6,403 nt of DNA from an uncultured Eubacteriales bacterium (lineage in GTDB: Bacteria; Bacillota; Clostridia; Oscillospirales; Acutalibacteraceae). This document shows positions 5,565-6,403 of this stretch, in pieces (the first letter of the stretch is position 1; the number at the start of each line of letters is the position of its first letter). The stretch covers positions 1 through 6,403 of the forward strand of contig CAKUYF010000055.1 in the NCBI GenBank assembly GCA_934702115.1, written 5' to 3'. Below the pieces are notes generated by a model. The model was given only the letters and a program-made list of their open reading frames with translations, was not told the DNA's origin and did no database searches. A program made the position numbers and the translations under genes.

Positions 5565-6403
5565 ATGAATGGAATATTAGCTACAGCTCTAGGAATATTT
5601 CTTACAACTTTTTTAAATACTATGCTAAAGCCATTAACTGATTTAGCAATTTCTACAGGATATTTAGATATAGAGACGTATTCTATAATGTCAAGGTACT
5701 GTGAAGATCTCACGAAATCTGCAGAAGAAGGTAAGCTTCATGACGTAATTGGGAGAGATAAAGAATTAGATTCGCTTATGGATGTGCTTTCTAGGAAAGG
5801 TAAATGTAATCCTTGTATTATTGGTGAAGCAGGAGTAGGTAAGACGGCTCTTATTGAAGGGTTGGCGTATCGTATATCCAAAGGATTAGTACCGGATTCA
5901 TTCAAAAATAAAAAAATTATAAAAGTAAACATGGTTGAGCTTATAGCAGGACGTTCCTATTCCGGCGGAAGTCCGGTAGGAAGGATGAGGTCACTTTTTG
6001 ATAAAGCCAAAGAAGATAAAGACATGATTTTGTTTATAGATGAGTTTCATCAGATTGTAAATTGTGGTGCTGCGGAACTGTTTAAAGTGTATTTGGATAG
6101 AGGAGAAGTAAGTGTAATAGCGGCAACTACTACTAGGGAATATTCGTTTATTTCTAAAGATCCGGCATTGGAAAGACGATTTACTAATATTTTCTTGAGT
6201 GAACCAACACGCTCAGAAACATTGCAAATACTTAAAAATCTGAAATGTAACATAGAAAAAGACAAGAAAATTAAAATAAGTGATGAAGCTCTTTCGGCGG
6301 CAGTAGAGCTTTCGGGAAGATATATCAAACGAAGGACTTACCCGGATAAAGCTATAGATGTTACTTTGTCAACTATTGAAATGGCTATTAGGAAGAACAG
6401 AGA
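5565..6403 (+). CDS. Clp/Hsp100-type AAA+ ATPase (ClpB/ClpC D1-like), no Clp N-domain, 3' end outside window
   Basis: The frame runs from the ATG at 5565 to the right edge (279 codons plus two bases). Residues 45-63 (YCEDLTKSAEEGKLHDVIG) match the linker that leads into the first AAA+ domain of ClpA/B/C. Then follow Walker A GEAGVGKT (87-94), a pore-loop region LIAGRSYSGG (126-135) keeping the pore tyrosine Y132, Walker B ILFIDEFH (155-162), sensor-1 region AATTTREY (186-193), the arginine-finger motif ALERRF (201-206), and the C-terminal lid motif PDKAID (260-265). Hsp100 proteins use ATP to thread and unfold proteins. Unusually, the ~140-residue Clp N-domain is absent. Only about 44 residues precede the AAA+ region, and residues 3-29 are hydrophobic (a possible membrane segment). 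The start is firm: AGGAGA lies 7 bases before it, and an in-frame TGA at 5559-5561 rules out a longer N-terminus. The stretch between Walker B and sensor 1 is about 7 residues shorter than in ClpC, and DELH is DEFH. It lies 18 bases after pgcA, so the two are probably co-transcribed. Whether a second AAA+ domain or a ClpP-binding loop follows is not visible. Confidence 0.82.
   Translation, partial: MNGILATALGIFLTTFLNTMLKPLTDLAISTGYLDIETYSIMSRYCEDLTKSAEEGKLHDVIGRDKELDSLMDVLSRKGKCNPCIIGEAGVGKTALIEGLAYRISKGLVPDSFKNKKIIKVNMVELIAGRSYSGGSPVGRMRSLFDKAKEDKDMILFIDEFHQIVNCGAAELFKVYLDRGEVSVIAATTTREYSFISKDPALERRFTNIFLSEPTRSETLQILKNLKCNIEKDKKIKISDEALSAAVELSGRYIKRRTYPDKAIDVTLSTIEMAIRKNR

Noticed and set aside
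5738..6328. Two minus-strand open frames of 64 and 92 codons
   Set aside because: Both are antisense to the conserved AAA+ coding sequence, which carries the Walker A and B motifs across this region, and neither has a ribosome binding site or recognisable content.

Overview
The window appears to join two unrelated genomes, both probably Firmicutes/Clostridia. Positions 1 to about 1040 are GC-rich (roughly two thirds G+C by eye, with GCC/CGC/GGC-heavy codons). From about 1090 to the end the DNA is AT-rich (roughly 30% G+C, with AAA/TTA/ATA-heavy codons and AT-rich spacers). The composition changes inside a single open frame (399-2720, minus strand), at the exact point where the protein changes family. 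I read this as an assembly chimera, or less likely a recombination breakpoint, and not as a natural gene fusion. The AT-rich part uses the standard stop codons and TGG for Trp, and looks like a low-GC clostridial genome. The GC-rich part looks like a gut-type Clostridia (Oscillospirales/Christensenellales-like). Neither can be named to species.

GC-rich left arm, minus strand, read right to left: the C-terminal ~227 residues of a MurE-like Mur ligase (399 to ~1085), then after a 36-base gap the first 120 residues of an M3-family oligoendopeptidase (1-362), which runs off the left edge. The two look like consecutive genes of one operon.

AT-rich right arm: on the minus strand, the N-terminal ~545 residues of an exported protein with five degenerate repeats (from ~1086 to 2720), cut just as a sixth repeat begins. 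A 141-base divergent spacer holds its promoter and that of the plus-strand genes. These are a cytoplasmic M14 metallopeptidase resembling gamma-D-glutamyl-meso-diaminopimelate peptidase I (2862-3773), a PgcA-type phosphoglucomutase with its own good promoter (3864-5546), and 18 bases further on a Clp/Hsp100-type AAA+ ATPase (5565 to the right edge). The ATPase has no Clp N-domain and starts with a hydrophobic segment.

Functional reading of the right arm: the M14 enzyme probably trims cell-wall muropeptides, and the mutase interconverts glucose-6-phosphate and glucose-1-phosphate for envelope or storage polymers. The mutase and the AAA+ protein probably share a transcript, but no shared pathway can be shown. 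The most unusual gene is the N-domain-less AAA+ protein. I see no RNA genes, CRISPR arrays, insertion sequences or clear terminators.
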